Source: Litorisediminicola beolgyonensis (GTDB lineage: Bacteria > Pseudomonadota > Alphaproteobacteria > Rhodobacterales > Rhodobacteraceae). Taken from it: DNA of 64,000 nt. A program made the position numbers and the translations under genes. Of this stretch, positions 45,463 to 55,074 are shown one piece after another; position 1 is the stretch's first letter; each line of letters starts with the position of its first letter. The notes below the pieces were generated by a model that was not told the DNA's origin, ran no database searches, and was given only the letters and a program-made list of their open reading frames with translations. Location of the stretch: the NCBI RefSeq assembly GCF_042679605.1, contig NZ_JBHTMU010000011.1, positions 45,081 to 109,080 on the forward strand, read 5' to 3'.

Positions 45463-45616
45463 CGCGGTTCCTCCCCCGGGCCTTCCGGCCCTCAGGATCG
45501 GGCAAACCCGCGTGCTTGTCGCGGGCAATATGCCCGCGGTTTCCTGAATATGCGTGAAAGCGTTGGGTTGGCCGTCCCGCCATGTCTTCCTGCCCCGGAG
45601 AGATGGAGAGCCGTTG

Positions 45617-46585
45617 ATGGAAGACCTCACCCCGCCGGACCACCTGGCTTTGTCCGCCCGATCGCTGATCCAGCGCATGGAAAGCGGGCTGATCGGACAG
45701 AGGGAGTTGGTCGAACGCCTTGTCATCTGCCTCCTGACCGGCGGGCATGTGCTGATCGAGGGGCCGCCGGGGCTGGCCAAGACCCGATCCGTGCGGCGCC
45801 TCTCGGATGCCGTCGAGGGCAGCTTCGCCCGCATCCAGTGCACCCCCGACCTGATGCCCTCGGACGTGACCGGAACGCAGGTCTGGCGCCAGGACAGCGG
45901 CGAGATGTCGTTCCTGCCGGGCCCGATCTTCCACTCGCTCGTGCTGGTCGACGAGGTCAATCGCGCCCCGCCCAAGGTGCAATCGGCGCTGCTCGAGGCG
46001 ATGGCGGAAGGACAGGTCACGAGCGGCGGCACCGCGCATCCGCTGCCGCGTCCCTTCATGGTGGTCGCGACCCAGAACCCCCTCGAGCAGGAGGGCACCT
46101 TTCCGCTTCCCGAGGCCCAGCTCGACCGGTTCCTCTTTCATGTGCTTCTCGACCTGCCGGACGAGGAGACCGAGATGGCGATCCTCGATCTGGTCGAGGG
46201 CGAGCTGCGCGCGCAGGCCGAGACCGCGCCTCCGACGCTCGATCTGCGGACGCTCGACGTGATCAAGGAAAGCGTTCTGAACGTGCACCTGTCGCCCGCG
46301 CTCCGGCGCTACATCGTCGCGCTGGTCATGGCGACGCGGCACGGCAAGGCCGCCGAAGGACGCGTCAGGCACGCGGTCAGCCCGCGCGGGACGCTGTCTC
46401 TGGCCGCCGCGGCGCGCGCACGGGCATGGCTCAGGGGCCGGGATTACGCCGTGCCCGAGGACGTGCAGGCACTGGCGGCCGATGTTCTCTGCCACCGGAT
46501 GGTCCCGACATGGCGCGCGCAGGCCGACGGCGTCACGGCGCGCAGCATCATGGACGACATCCTCTCCACGGTCGCGCCGCTGTGA
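45617..46585 (+). CDS. MoxR-family AAA+ ATPase
   Basis: A 322-residue MoxR ATPase. Walker A GPPGLAKT, Walker B LVDEVNRAPPKVQSALLEAM, sensor 1 VATQNPLEQEG and the arginine finger region FPLPEAQLDRFLF. MoxR proteins act as chaperone-like partners of von Willebrand A proteins. It heads a tightly coupled seven-gene Bat-type operon. ATG 45617 is chosen over an upstream ATG at 45554 because GGAGAG lies before it and homology begins there. Confidence 0.92.
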   Translation: MEDLTPPDHLALSARSLIQRMESGLIGQRELVERLVICLLTGGHVLIEGPPGLAKTRSVRRLSDAVEGSFARIQCTPDLMPSDVTGTQVWRQDSGEMSFLPGPIFHSLVLVDEVNRAPPKVQSALLEAMAEGQVTSGGTAHPLPRPFMVVATQNPLEQEGTFPLPEAQLDRFLFHVLLDLPDEETEMAILDLVEGELRAQAETAPPTLDLRTLDVIKESVLNVHLSPALRRYIVALVMATRHGKAAEGRVRHAVSPRGTLSLAAAARARAWLRGRDYAVPEDVQALAADVLCHRMVPTWRAQADGVTARSIMDDILSTVAPL

Positions 46586-47424
46586 GCCGTGCCGCGCCGA
46601 CCGGAGCGCATCTTTCGCTCGACCGGCTGGTCGCGCTGGCCGCGCTTGCCAAGCGCCCTCGCGCCGACGGCTGGTCGAGGGGACAGAGCGCGGGGCGCTC
46701 CGGTCCGCGACGCGGCTCGGGCGGCGATCTCTATGATCTGCGCCCCTTCGTCGACGGCGACGATCCCCGCCAGCTCGATCCCGCCGCCACCGCTCGAAGC
46801 GGTCGCCGCCAGATCCGACGTTGCCACGAAGAGGTCGAGCGCAGCCTGCTTTTGATCGTGGACATGCGCGGCTCGATGTTCTGGGGCACCAGGGGGCGCC
46901 TGCGCTCGGTCGCCGCCGCCGAGGCCGCCGCGCTAGAAGGCTGGCGATGCGTTCTGTCGGACGGGCGGTGCGGCCTTGCGATCCTGCGCGACACCGGCCC
47001 GACCTGGGTGCCCGCACGTCCCGGACATGCAGCGATGCTCGAGATCGCGGGCACGCTTGCGCGCTGCCATGACGAGGCGCTGGCGGCGCCGGGGACCGCG
47101 CTGCGCCCTCTGGCGGAGTGCATGGCCGACCTCGTTCCGCGCGTGCGCCACGGAACGGCGGTCATCTTGGCAACCGGGTTCGACAAGCCGGGCGCCGCGT
47201 TCGGGGCGACGCTTGCCTCCCTCTCCCTCTCCGGGCCGCTGGAGGTGCTCCTCGTGCAGGATGCGGTCGAGCATACGCCACCGAGCCGCCGGGTCGCGGC
47301 GCGGATCGGGCAAGAGCTCGTCCGTGGGCGTTTTGGCCCGTCTCCCTCGCCGGACATCCTGACGGCGGCCGGGGTCTCTTACCGTGTCGTCCCGTGCGAC
47401 CGGCCGGAGGACGTGCCGGCATGA
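46582..47424 (+). CDS. DUF58 domain protein
   Basis: A 280-residue cytosolic protein. The DUF58 signature YDLRPFVDGDDPRQLDPAATAR is followed by a vWA-like part LLLIVDMRGSMFWGT. It starts at GTG 46582 within the moxR stop (GTGA). DUF58 proteins accompany MoxR in almost every such operon; their biochemical role is unclear. Confidence 0.88.
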   Translation: MSRAAPTGAHLSLDRLVALAALAKRPRADGWSRGQSAGRSGPRRGSGGDLYDLRPFVDGDDPRQLDPAATARSGRRQIRRCHEEVERSLLLIVDMRGSMFWGTRGRLRSVAAAEAAALEGWRCVLSDGRCGLAILRDTGPTWVPARPGHAAMLEIAGTLARCHDEALAAPGTALRPLAECMADLVPRVRHGTAVILATGFDKPGAAFGATLASLSLSGPLEVLLVQDAVEHTPPSRRVAARIGQELVRGRFGPSPSPDILTAAGVSYRVVPCDRPEDVPA

Positions 47425-47774
47425 CCCCGGAAGACCTCGTCGCGCAACTTGCCCCGATCCGCGTTCCGCTGCACTTCGCCGAATTCGGGCTGCGCGACGC
47501 GCTGGCGCTGATCTCGCTCGGCATCCTGGCGGGGCTGTGCCTGTCCTTGCCGCTTCGCGCATTGACCCGAGCGGCGCGCGGGCCGGAGAAACCGACAAGC
47601 TTGCCCGCGACCGCGACCCCGCAGGAGCGCCTGACCGAACTGGCTCTCGACCTGCGCCGGTCCGGCGCACCGGTCCCACCCGAGTTGCACCGCGCGCTCT
47701 ACGACCCGAGCGCCCGGTTCGACCCGACCGCATGTGATGACGCTCACACCTCACCGCAGGCGACCCGCCCATGA
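47421..47774 (+). CDS. DUF4381-like membrane protein
   Basis: A 117-residue protein with one membrane helix (about residues 28-47), preceded by PIRVPLHFAEFG and followed by a polar tail with TPQERLTELALDLRRSG. This is the layout of DUF4381 proteins, which sit between DUF58 and BatA genes. Both ends overlap its neighbours by ATGA. Confidence 0.7.
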   Translation: MTPEDLVAQLAPIRVPLHFAEFGLRDALALISLGILAGLCLSLPLRALTRAARGPEKPTSLPATATPQERLTELALDLRRSGAPVPPELHRALYDPSARFDPTACDDAHTSPQATRP

Positions 47775-48727
47775 GCTTTGCGTTCCCCTGGGCTCTCATC
47801 TTCCTGCCCTTGCCCTTGCTCGTCCTGCGCCTCCTGCCGCCGCGCGACGAGGCCGATGGATCCCTGAGCCTCCCCCCGGCCCTTGCAGAAGCCTTCCTCC
47901 CGGTCAAATTCTCCGCCGCCCGCCGCCACCTGCGGCTCGCCGCGCTGACGCTTTCGTGGATCGCGCTGGTCCTCGCCCTCACGGGGCCCCGGCAGGAGCG
48001 CGTTCTCGACGTCATGCCCGCCTCTGGACGCGACATCGTGCTGGCGCTCGACCTCTCCGGCTCGATGGAGCGCGAGGATTTCGCGCTCAAAGGCCGGACC
48101 GTGTCCCGCCTGGAAGCGGTGCAGGCCGTGGCGGGCGCCTTCGTGCGCGGACGCTCCGGAGACCGGATCGGCGTGGTGGTGTTCGGCGACCGCCCCTATG
48201 TCGCGGCCGCCCTGACCCATGACGTCGCGGCGGTGGCACAGACCATCGACACGCTCCGGATCGGCATCTCCGGCAAGGCCACCGCGATTGCAGACGGTCT
48301 CGGCCTCGCGATGCGCCGTCTCAGAGACCGCGAGGCGACCAGTCGCGTGGTCGTCCTCTTGTCCGACGGCCAGGACACTTCGGGCGTCGTGGACCCGGTC
48401 GCCGCGGCCGAAGCCGCCCGCCGCCTCGGGATCAAGGTCTACACGATCGCCCTGGGCCCGACCGACCTCAGCGACAACCCCGATGCGCGCGACGCGGTGG
48501 ACACCCGGACCCTCCAGCGCATCGCCGAGGCCGCCGGGGCGCAGAGCTTCCGCGTGACATCGACCTCTGATCTCCAGCAGGTGACGGAGGTCATCGACCG
48601 GCTCGAGCCGAGCCTCGCGGACATGCCGCCGGTCCGGGCCTGGCAAAGCTACTGGCCTTGGCTGGCGGCTCTGTCGGTTGCGAGCCTCGGCCTCACCTTG
48701 GCCGTGCGGGCGAGGGAGACCGCATGA
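47771..48727 (+). CDS. BatA-like von Willebrand A membrane protein
   Basis: A 318-residue protein with membrane segments near the N-terminus (residues 3-18, 58-74) and C-terminus (about 292-312). The vWA domain carries an intact MIDAS motif, VLALDLSGSMEREDF (DxSxS), and later VVLLSDGQDTSGVVDP. BatA proteins bind metal and partner proteins in the inner membrane with MoxR. It is coupled by ATGA on both sides. Confidence 0.9.
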   Translation: MSFAFPWALIFLPLPLLVLRLLPPRDEADGSLSLPPALAEAFLPVKFSAARRHLRLAALTLSWIALVLALTGPRQERVLDVMPASGRDIVLALDLSGSMEREDFALKGRTVSRLEAVQAVAGAFVRGRSGDRIGVVVFGDRPYVAAALTHDVAAVAQTIDTLRIGISGKATAIADGLGLAMRRLRDREATSRVVVLLSDGQDTSGVVDPVAAAEAARRLGIKVYTIALGPTDLSDNPDARDAVDTRTLQRIAEAAGAQSFRVTSTSDLQQVTEVIDRLEPSLADMPPVRAWQSYWPWLAALSVASLGLTLAVRARETA

Positions 48728-49653
48728 CGCTGCCCGACCTCCTCTTGCTCCGGCCCGCCTGGCTCATCGGTCTGCCCTGCACATTGATCGCCGCGTATAT
48801 CTTATCGCGCCGCGCAGGCGCATCTGGCGGATGGCAGGCGGTGGTCGATCCCGATCTGATGGCGGCGATGCGCGCACGGGGATACGTTACGCGCCCGCGC
48901 GCCGATCTCGAGCCGTGGCTGATGGGGGCGGCGCTGGCGCTCCTCTGCGCGGGGCTCGCCGGGCCCGCCCTCCGCGACCGCGACGCCCCTGCCCTGCGCA
49001 ACCGCGATGCGCTGATGCTGGTGCTGGACCTGTCTCCCTCGGTCACGAAAGGCGGCGGGCTCGACGACGCGCAGGCCGCGATTGCCCGCCTGATCGACGT
49101 CAACCGCACACGCCCCGCCGGGCTGATCCTCTACTCGGGAGAGGCCTTCCTTGCGAGCATTCCGACCGAAGACCCGGCAACTCTCAAGAGCACGATCGCG
49201 GTGCTCGGACCGAACACGATGCCGGTGGCGGGCAGTCGTCCCGACCGCGCGCTCGCGACCGCACGGCGCGCTCTGGACGACGCGGCCTCGCTGGCACCGG
49301 ACGTGGTCTTGGTGTCGGATGGCGGCGGTGTGGGACCGGAGACGGTAACACTGGCGCGCGAGATGGCCGCCGAGGGCATGCGCGTCTCGGCGATCTTCGT
49401 CGCTCAGGACGGCGCACCCTATGGGTCACCGTCGGCCGATATCGCGCCCCTGGTCGCGCTGGCAAAAGCGGGCGGCGGTTCCGCGGCGGCGGCCACCGAT
49501 CTGGCGGAGATCGACGGGCTTCTGGCCGGAGGTCGCAACGAAGCGGCCCTGGACCGCGACATCCGGGCGCTTGTCTATCGCGATCTCGGACCCTGGATCG
49601 CGGCCCTCGCGCTCCTGCCCCTCGCAGCGCTGTTCCGGCGGAGACCGACATGA
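48724..49653 (+). CDS. BatB-like von Willebrand A membrane protein
   Basis: A 309-residue vWA protein with membrane segments at residues about 12-27, 62-80 and the C-terminus. MIDAS is MLVLDLSPSVTKGG (DxSxS), followed by VVLVSDGGGVGPETV. It is the second vWA protein of the operon and diverges from the first, matching the BatA/BatB pair. Starts in the ATGA of batA. Confidence 0.88.
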   Translation: MTLPDLLLLRPAWLIGLPCTLIAAYILSRRAGASGGWQAVVDPDLMAAMRARGYVTRPRADLEPWLMGAALALLCAGLAGPALRDRDAPALRNRDALMLVLDLSPSVTKGGGLDDAQAAIARLIDVNRTRPAGLILYSGEAFLASIPTEDPATLKSTIAVLGPNTMPVAGSRPDRALATARRALDDAASLAPDVVLVSDGGGVGPETVTLAREMAAEGMRVSAIFVAQDGAPYGSPSADIAPLVALAKAGGGSAAAATDLAEIDGLLAGGRNEAALDRDIRALVYRDLGPWIAALALLPLAALFRRRPT

Positions 49654-50294
49654 GGGGATGGCTCCTGATCGCGGCCCTGGTCAGCGGAGTGGCCGCGGGA
49701 CCTGAGGCCTGGGGCAAGCTTGCCTGGCAGGTCGGCCTGCCCGCGGGCGCGGCGTCCTTGGCGCGCGACCCTTCCGTTCGGGCGGCAGCGCTCTACGCCC
49801 AAGGCCAATACGCGGCCGCCGACCGCGCCTTCGCCGACATCGGTCGCAGCGCCACCTACAATCGCGGGCTCACCTTGGCCGCGACCGGAGACCATGCGCT
49901 GTCGGTGGCCTATTTCGACGCGGTTCTCTTTGCCGACCGCTACGACGCGGAAGCGCGCCACAACCGCGACCTGGTCAAGGCGCTGGTGCCCCCGGTCATC
50001 GGCGACGGGATGGGGCACGGCCGCATCGAGGCTCTCCTGAAAGAAACTGGCATGGAGACCACGACCTTCGACCCCGACGCCCCGCACCAGCCGATCGAGG
50101 AACAGAAGCTCGACCCTCAGCGCTCCTCGCTGAAACGGCCTGTCACCGGCGAGCGCTCGGCGGTCGCGGACGACGCATGGCTCGATGCGCTGGAGGACGC
50201 TCCAAGCGCCTATCTCGCGGCGCGGCTTGCGGCCGAGATGGAGCGGCGTCGCGACACGGGCGAAGCGCACCCGGAGCAACCGGACGCATGGTGA
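49650..50294 (+). CDS. BatC-like TPR protein
   Basis: A 214-residue exported protein with an N-terminal signal (about 1-20) and one or two TPR-like units (ALYAQGQYAAADRAFADIG, ALSVAYFDAVLFADRYDAEARHNRDLV). The C-terminal part is charged and low in complexity. Position and form match BatC. Overlaps both neighbours. Confidence 0.78.
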   Translation: MRGWLLIAALVSGVAAGPEAWGKLAWQVGLPAGAASLARDPSVRAAALYAQGQYAAADRAFADIGRSATYNRGLTLAATGDHALSVAYFDAVLFADRYDAEARHNRDLVKALVPPVIGDGMGHGRIEALLKETGMETTTFDPDAPHQPIEEQKLDPQRSSLKRPVTGERSAVADDAWLDALEDAPSAYLAARLAAEMERRRDTGEAHPEQPDAW

Positions 50295-51475
50295 GGCTCC
50301 TCTTCCTTCTGATCTCCGTCTTCGGCAGCGCCGCCGTGGCGCAGGAGACCTCGTCGCCACGGCTCGAACTGATCCTCGATGCGCGGGAAAGCGCGCCCTT
50401 CGAGGGAGAGATGGTCCTCGCCACCTTGCGCGGGACCTACCGGCAGAACATCACCCGCGAAGAGGTCAAGCTTCGTCCCATGACCGATCTCGACTGGGTT
50501 CGGCTCGGTCTGGATCGCTGGTCCGAAGAGCGCATCGACGGCCTGCCCGCGCGGATATTCGAGCGCCGCCTGGCCTTCTATCCGAAGCGCCCGGGCACGT
50601 TGGAGATCCTGCCCATCGCCCACAGCCTCGAGGTGCTCGGTGCGGACGGCGCGCGGGAGACGGTGATCCTTCGCTCGGCCCCGGTGACGCTCGAGGTCCA
50701 AGCCCGACCCGAGGACGCGTCTCAGGGCTGGCTCCCCCTGAGCGCGCTGGAGATGTCGGACCATTGGGACACCGACCCGTCGCAGCTTGAAGACGGACAG
50801 AGCGTGACCCGGCGCGTCGTCCTCCGCGCTCTCGGCGCGACACCGGAAATGATGCCGCCGCAACCCGAGCTGCGGCAACCTTGGCTGATCAGCTTCACGC
50901 CGCCCGTGGACCGGGACCTTCAGGTCACCGAGCTTGGTCCGGTCTCGACCGTCGTCTGGACCTGGACCCTGCGGCCGATCAAGGGCGAGCCGGGGGTGAT
51001 CCCTGCCGCCACGATCCCGTGGTTCGACACCGCACGCGGGACCCCGGAGACGCTGACCCTCCCGGCCTCTCCCATCGGTTATGCCAGCTTCTCTGCCAAT
51101 GGCACGTCAGGCTGGCGCGCGCTGCCGGAATTTGGCTGGGCAAGCTGGGCGCTCCTGCTTCTCTCCTTCGGGACGGCGATGGCTCTGGCCCTGCCCCCTC
51201 GGCGCTCGCTGCGGCACTGGAGACGTGCGGCGACGCGCGCCAGTCACCTCGCCCGGTTGCGGATGCACGTCCTACGGCGCGACGCACCGGCCGTCCGTGT
51301 CCTGGCCGCGCGCATCCTGGAAGACCATTCGGATTTGGACGAGGCCGCGCGACTGGCCGTGCTCGAACCGGCGGATCGCGGGCTCTATTCCGAGGCGCCG
51401 GTCACGCATCGCGAGCCGCTTGGGGCCGTTCTCCAAGCCACCCGAAACGCTATCCGGGGTCGCGAAAAGCACTGA
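50288..51475 (+). CDS. BatD-like protein
   Basis: A 395-residue protein with a signal peptide (1-18, ending AAVAQ), a periplasmic beta-rich region and one membrane helix near residues 282-302 followed by a cytosolic arginine-rich tail. This matches the BatD/oxygen-tolerance family in layout. It is the last gene of the operon. The ATG at 50288 overlaps the preceding stop by 7 bp; GTG 50291 is the alternative. Confidence 0.78.
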   Translation: MVRLLFLLISVFGSAAVAQETSSPRLELILDARESAPFEGEMVLATLRGTYRQNITREEVKLRPMTDLDWVRLGLDRWSEERIDGLPARIFERRLAFYPKRPGTLEILPIAHSLEVLGADGARETVILRSAPVTLEVQARPEDASQGWLPLSALEMSDHWDTDPSQLEDGQSVTRRVVLRALGATPEMMPPQPELRQPWLISFTPPVDRDLQVTELGPVSTVVWTWTLRPIKGEPGVIPAATIPWFDTARGTPETLTLPASPIGYASFSANGTSGWRALPEFGWASWALLLLSFGTAMALALPPRRSLRHWRRAATRASHLARLRMHVLRRDAPAVRVLAARILEDHSDLDEAARLAVLEPADRGLYSEAPVTHREPLGAVLQATRNAIRGREKH

Positions 51476-51695
51476 TCCGATCGCAGTAGTCGAGCGCTCC
51501 GGTGTCCGAGCGTTGCCATTCGCGAGCCGTTCGACGCCCATTTCATCCGAGACTATCGGGACCTAATCACCCTGCCCCCACGTCAGCCGACCGATCTGAC
51601 GGAACGACTTACTCCGCCGTTGGTTCTCCCGGTGACGCATGACGCGGCCACACGCGGCGTCATCCAATCTGACACTCGATCGAAAGGGTATGACC

Positions 51696-52370
51696 ATGAA
51701 GATCCTGATGGTTCTCACGTCGCACGATCAACTCGGCGATACCGGAAAGAAGACGGGCTTCTGGCTCGAAGAATTCGCGGCTCCCTATTACGTCTTCAAG
51801 GACGCTGGCGCGGATATCACCATCGCCTCGCCCAAGGGTGGCCAGCCGCCGCTCGACCCGGGCAGCGACACCGAAGACACCCAGACCGAGGCGACCGAGC
51901 GCTTCAAATCCGACGCGGACGCCCAGTCGGCCCTCGCCAATTCCAAGGTGCTCTCGACGGTCGATGCCGACGGGTTCGACGCGATCTTCTATCCCGGTGG
52001 TCACGGGCCGCTCTGGGACCTCGCCGAAGATGCCGACAGCACGCGGCTGATCGAGACCTTCGCGCAGAGCGACCGCCCCGTCGGTGCGGTCTGTCACGCG
52101 CCGGCCGTGTTCAAGCACCCTAAGGGGTCCGACGGCAAGCCGCTCGTGGCGGGCAAGACCGTGACCGGCTTCACCAATACCGAGGAAGACGGCGTCGGCC
52201 TCACCGATGTGGTGCCGTTCCTCGTCGAGGACATGCTGAAGGCCAATGGCGGCGATTACGAGAAGGGCGACGACTGGGCCTCTTTCGTCGTCACCGATGG
52301 CAAGCTGGTCACGGGCCAGAACCCGGCCTCGTCGGAAGACGCCGCGCGCAAGCTTCTGGCGATGCTCTGA
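51696..52370 (+). CDS. DJ-1/PfpI-family protein (Hsp31-like)
   Basis: A 224-residue class I glutamine amidotransferase-like protein. The nucleophile elbow is GAVCHAPAVF, with FYPGGHGPLWDL and the N-terminal ILMVLTSHDQL. Length and the extended loop resemble the Hsp31-like glyoxalase III/deglycase group, which act on methylglyoxal or damaged proteins. ATG 51696 is preferred to ATG 51690 because AAGGG has better spacing. The following SDR gene has similar stress-type flavour. Confidence 0.85.
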   Translation: MKILMVLTSHDQLGDTGKKTGFWLEEFAAPYYVFKDAGADITIASPKGGQPPLDPGSDTEDTQTEATERFKSDADAQSALANSKVLSTVDADGFDAIFYPGGHGPLWDLAEDADSTRLIETFAQSDRPVGAVCHAPAVFKHPKGSDGKPLVAGKTVTGFTNTEEDGVGLTDVVPFLVEDMLKANGGDYEKGDDWASFVVTDGKLVTGQNPASSEDAARKLLAML

Positions 52371-52455
52371 CAGTCCGACCGGGCGCGCAGCGAAACCGCT
52401 GTCGCCGCCCGGTCGCCGTCACGCCCCGAAGCCCCTCTGAATACTGGAACCCAAA

Positions 52456-53052
52456 ATGAAAATCCTTGTCGCCGGTGCCACCGGCAAGACCGGCCTGCGC
52501 CTCGTTGAAGAACTGAGAACGCGGGGCCATCACCCGATCGCGCTCGTGCGCGAGAGCTCGGACACGAGCGCGCTTCCCGAGGACGTCGAACTGCGTCACG
52601 GCGATCTGGCAGACCTGCAGGACAGCGTCTGCGAGAATTGCGACGTGGTGATTTTCGCCGCAGGTTCGGGCAGTTCGACCGGCCCGGACATGACCGACAA
52701 GATCGACCGTGACGGCGCGAAACGCCTGGTCGATCTGGCCGTGACGTCCGACGTGTCGCGCTTCGTCATGCTGAGCACGGTGGGCGCGGACAATCCCGAC
52801 GTCGAGAGCGAGCTGGCGCATTACCTTCAAGCGAAACACGATGCCGACGAGCATCTCATGGCGTCGGGCCTGGACTACGCCATCGTGCGGCCCGTCTCGC
52901 TGACCGATGAGGATGGCTCGCGCGATATCGTTCTCGGCGAGAAGGTCGACGCCAAGGCGACAGCCGCGCGCGGAGATGTGGCCTTCGTATTGGCCAACGC
53001 CGTCGACGACAGCGACTGGACCGGCAAGGCCCTGCTCATGCAGTCCGCTTAA
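52456..53052 (+). CDS. NAD(P)-binding atypical SDR (NmrA-like)
   Basis: A 198-residue protein with the atypical SDR start ILVAGATGKTGLRLVEEL and HGDLADL, VVIFAAGSGSSTG, FVMLSTVGAD, and YAIVRPVSLTD. Such proteins bind NAD(P) and may be redox sensors or reductases; the catalytic Tyr-x-x-x-Lys is not clear. It lies 85 bp after the DJ-1 gene, possibly cotranscribed. Confidence 0.82.
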   Translation: MKILVAGATGKTGLRLVEELRTRGHHPIALVRESSDTSALPEDVELRHGDLADLQDSVCENCDVVIFAAGSGSSTGPDMTDKIDRDGAKRLVDLAVTSDVSRFVMLSTVGADNPDVESELAHYLQAKHDADEHLMASGLDYAIVRPVSLTDEDGSRDIVLGEKVDAKATAARGDVAFVLANAVDDSDWTGKALLMQSA

Positions 53053-53525
53053 CCGACTAATTCCCGGAAGGCACGGCCCGGTTGCCGGAGGCGACCGGGC
53101 CGTGCCTCGCGGGGCGTAAGGCGCAGCGGCAGGTCCGAGATCGGTCCGTCGCGAAGCGCAGTCGCTTGCACCGCGATGTTCAATATCAAACGTCTTTCCA
53201 GTGTCAGTTCGCGTTTTTCGTCATCCATTCGGCACACGCCGAAATGTCGATTAAGCGCGGTGAGTTTTTTTGACAAACAACCCTAAGGAATGGACATCGC
53301 AAAATGACCTGAACACATCCATCTGCAAGATAATGATTTAATTACTTAATCCCGCTTATCCGCATTTTCTGTTGTGTTACTGACCCCAATGCCTCATGAA
53401 CGGGGCAGTCAACGTTTTTCTCTGCGACCCGCTGCTCCCGCTAATCCGGCTTCAGTCGATCTCTCAGTCTGACTTTGCCGGGCTGCCGCATCCTGTGGGC
53501 AGCGTATGAACAGGAGAACACGGAT
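53053..53525 (+). other. Non-coding region with the cold-shock gene leader
   Basis: About 470 bp without a credible gene. The right part (53274-53525) is AT-richer than the surroundings and starts with TTTTTTTGACA. It ends in a possible hairpin GCTGCC/GGCAGC (about 53480-53506) just before the cold-shock gene. A long structured leader is common for csp mRNAs, but no specific element was identified. Confidence 0.5.
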
Positions 53526-53732
53526 ATGGCCAATGGCACCGTGAAGTTTTTCAACGCACAAAAAGGCTTCGGCTTCATCGAAACCGAGACGGGCGGCAAG
53601 GACGTCTTTGTCCACATCTCCGCCGTCGAGCGCGCGGGCCTCACCGGCCTGGCCGACGGTCAGAAGGTGACCTTCGATGTTGAGACGGGCCGCGACGGGC
53701 GCGAAAGCGCGACCAATCTCGCGCAGGCCTGA
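53526..53732 (+). CDS. Cold-shock protein (CspA family)
   Basis: A 68-residue single cold-shock domain protein, with GTVKFFNAQKGFGFIET (RNP1) and KDVFVHISAVERAGL (RNP2). It binds single-stranded RNA and DNA and acts as an RNA chaperone. The standard length and full RNP motifs make the call firm. It is a single gene with a long leader. A short GC hairpin (53746-53763) follows its stop. Confidence 0.95.
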   Translation: MANGTVKFFNAQKGFGFIETETGGKDVFVHISAVERAGLTGLADGQKVTFDVETGRDGRESATNLAQA

Positions 53733-54399
53733 CCGCACCGTCCGGGCGCTCCCGACGGAGCGCTCGAACACCGTGGGACGTCTCATTCCAGCCGCAGAGA
53801 GCCAGCCCAGGTCCGCCAGGTCCCGCGCGGTCGTGCGCCGGAGACGGCGCGCAGACTGCTGGACGTGATCGCGACGCTCGCGCCCTTTGTCGCAACATGG
53901 ATTGCCGCCTGGTGGTGGCTGTCTTCTCGCCCAGCGCCGGCAATCATGCTCGCGCTGGGCTGCTCAGGCCTTAAAGGTCGCCAGTTCATAAACTGGTATG
54001 CGCACGGGTTTGGACCGAAGTTCCGCTACTGCCGACGACGCCCACGGTCTGGCGGCGCACCAGCCTCGAAAGCGGCGATGTCAGTGGTCTTCTCTCAAAA
54101 ACCGAACACTTTTCGCCATCCTACAGTTCGACAACGCGACAATCGCTGGCTCGGATACCAGTCGGTCCTGACTGCGAGCGGCAAACCTGCGCGGGGACAC
54201 GAGAGAGCCGGGTTTCCTAGCCTGAGTGTCAAACGACCGCTCCCGTTTCGTGCCCGCCATTCCCGGCCAATCGCTTGCGACCGAACTCTCGAACCGAGGC
54301 CGCCTCGCGTTTTGCGACCCGAGCGACCGCCGATGAGCCCGCCTCGCGGCTTGGCCAGGACCGCCGCAGCCATAGAAATCTCAACAAGGGAAACCCATC
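53733..54399. other. Long stretch without a recognisable gene
   Basis: Almost 670 bp after the cold-shock gene. It starts with the hairpin GCGCTCC/GGAGCGC (53746-53763), a possible weak terminator. An open frame from 53865 codes for two hydrophobic stretches and then arginine-rich sequence without family features, so I do not call it. A decayed gene is possible but no frame stands out. Confidence 0.45.
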
Positions 54400-55074
54400 A
54401 TGACGCGTCACAGCACAGATAATCGCGCGACCGCCGGTCGCGATCTTTTCAAAAGCAAACCCAAAGAGACGGCCTCGGAGCAGCCCACGACCTCGGCGAA
54501 AATCCAATTGGGCGAGCACGGCCGGTATCAGATCAAGTCAGGACGCCTCTCCGGCGAGTATGTCGCCAGAGCCTTCCCCAAACCGCCGACGAATGTCCGC
54601 GGCCTGATCGCCGAGGCGCGAGGCGAGACGGAAGAGGCCGCGATTGCCGCCCTTCACGAGATGATCGACGCACGGGACATCCGAAGAAGCGGCGATCGCC
54701 GGATTGAACTGGCGACGGGATATTCCGTCCCGACCATCGAGGAATACACCGAAGCTCTGGGCCAGGTGGCGTTTTCCGGGCCTCAGCGCGCCATGCTCAC
54801 CGCACTGGCCCTGGCCGATGAGGACGGCTTGTCGGAAGGACGGCTTGCAAGCGCGGCGGGCTACAAATCGAAGACCTCGGCCAATCGCGCCCTGGCCTCT
54901 GCAGGCCTGCTGATTGCCAGCTACCTCTCGTCTGAGGCGACGTCGATTTGCGATGAACCCGAAGCAGACGGCATGTCGCTGCTCGGTTATCGCGGAGAAA
55001 AGCGAAACGACACGGATCCCGGGAACTGGATCCTCCGGACAGAAGTGCGCGACGCCGTCCGGGACGCGTTCTGA
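54400..55074 (+). CDS. Hypothetical protein with a helix-turn-helix-like C-terminal domain
   Basis: A 224-residue cytosolic protein. Residues 40-95 (YQIKSGRLSGEYVARAFPK, RGLIAEARGETEEAAIAALHEMID) form one small domain. Residues 120-175 (FSGPQRAMLTALALADEDGLSEGRLASAAGYKSKTSANRAL) look like a helical or HTH unit resembling sequences I have seen beside HNH-type nucleases; that memory is not proof. AAGGGAAA precedes the ATG. No clear partner is adjacent, and no function is assigned. Confidence 0.6.
   Translation: MTRHSTDNRATAGRDLFKSKPKETASEQPTTSAKIQLGEHGRYQIKSGRLSGEYVARAFPKPPTNVRGLIAEARGETEEAAIAALHEMIDARDIRRSGDRRIELATGYSVPTIEEYTEALGQVAFSGPQRAMLTALALADEDGLSEGRLASAAGYKSKTSANRALASAGLLIASYLSSEATSICDEPEADGMSLLGYRGEKRNDTDPGNWILRTEVRDAVRDAF

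Noticed and set aside
44248..46581. A long plus-strand extension upstream of the DUF58 gene
   Set aside because: Only the part from GTG 46582 shows family similarity. The rest is antisense to the histidine kinase and out of frame with moxR.
53865..54422. A 185-codon frame with two hydrophobic stretches after the cold-shock gene
   Set aside because: The hydrophobic start is followed by arginine-rich random-looking sequence, and it overlaps the start of the better-supported gene at 54400.
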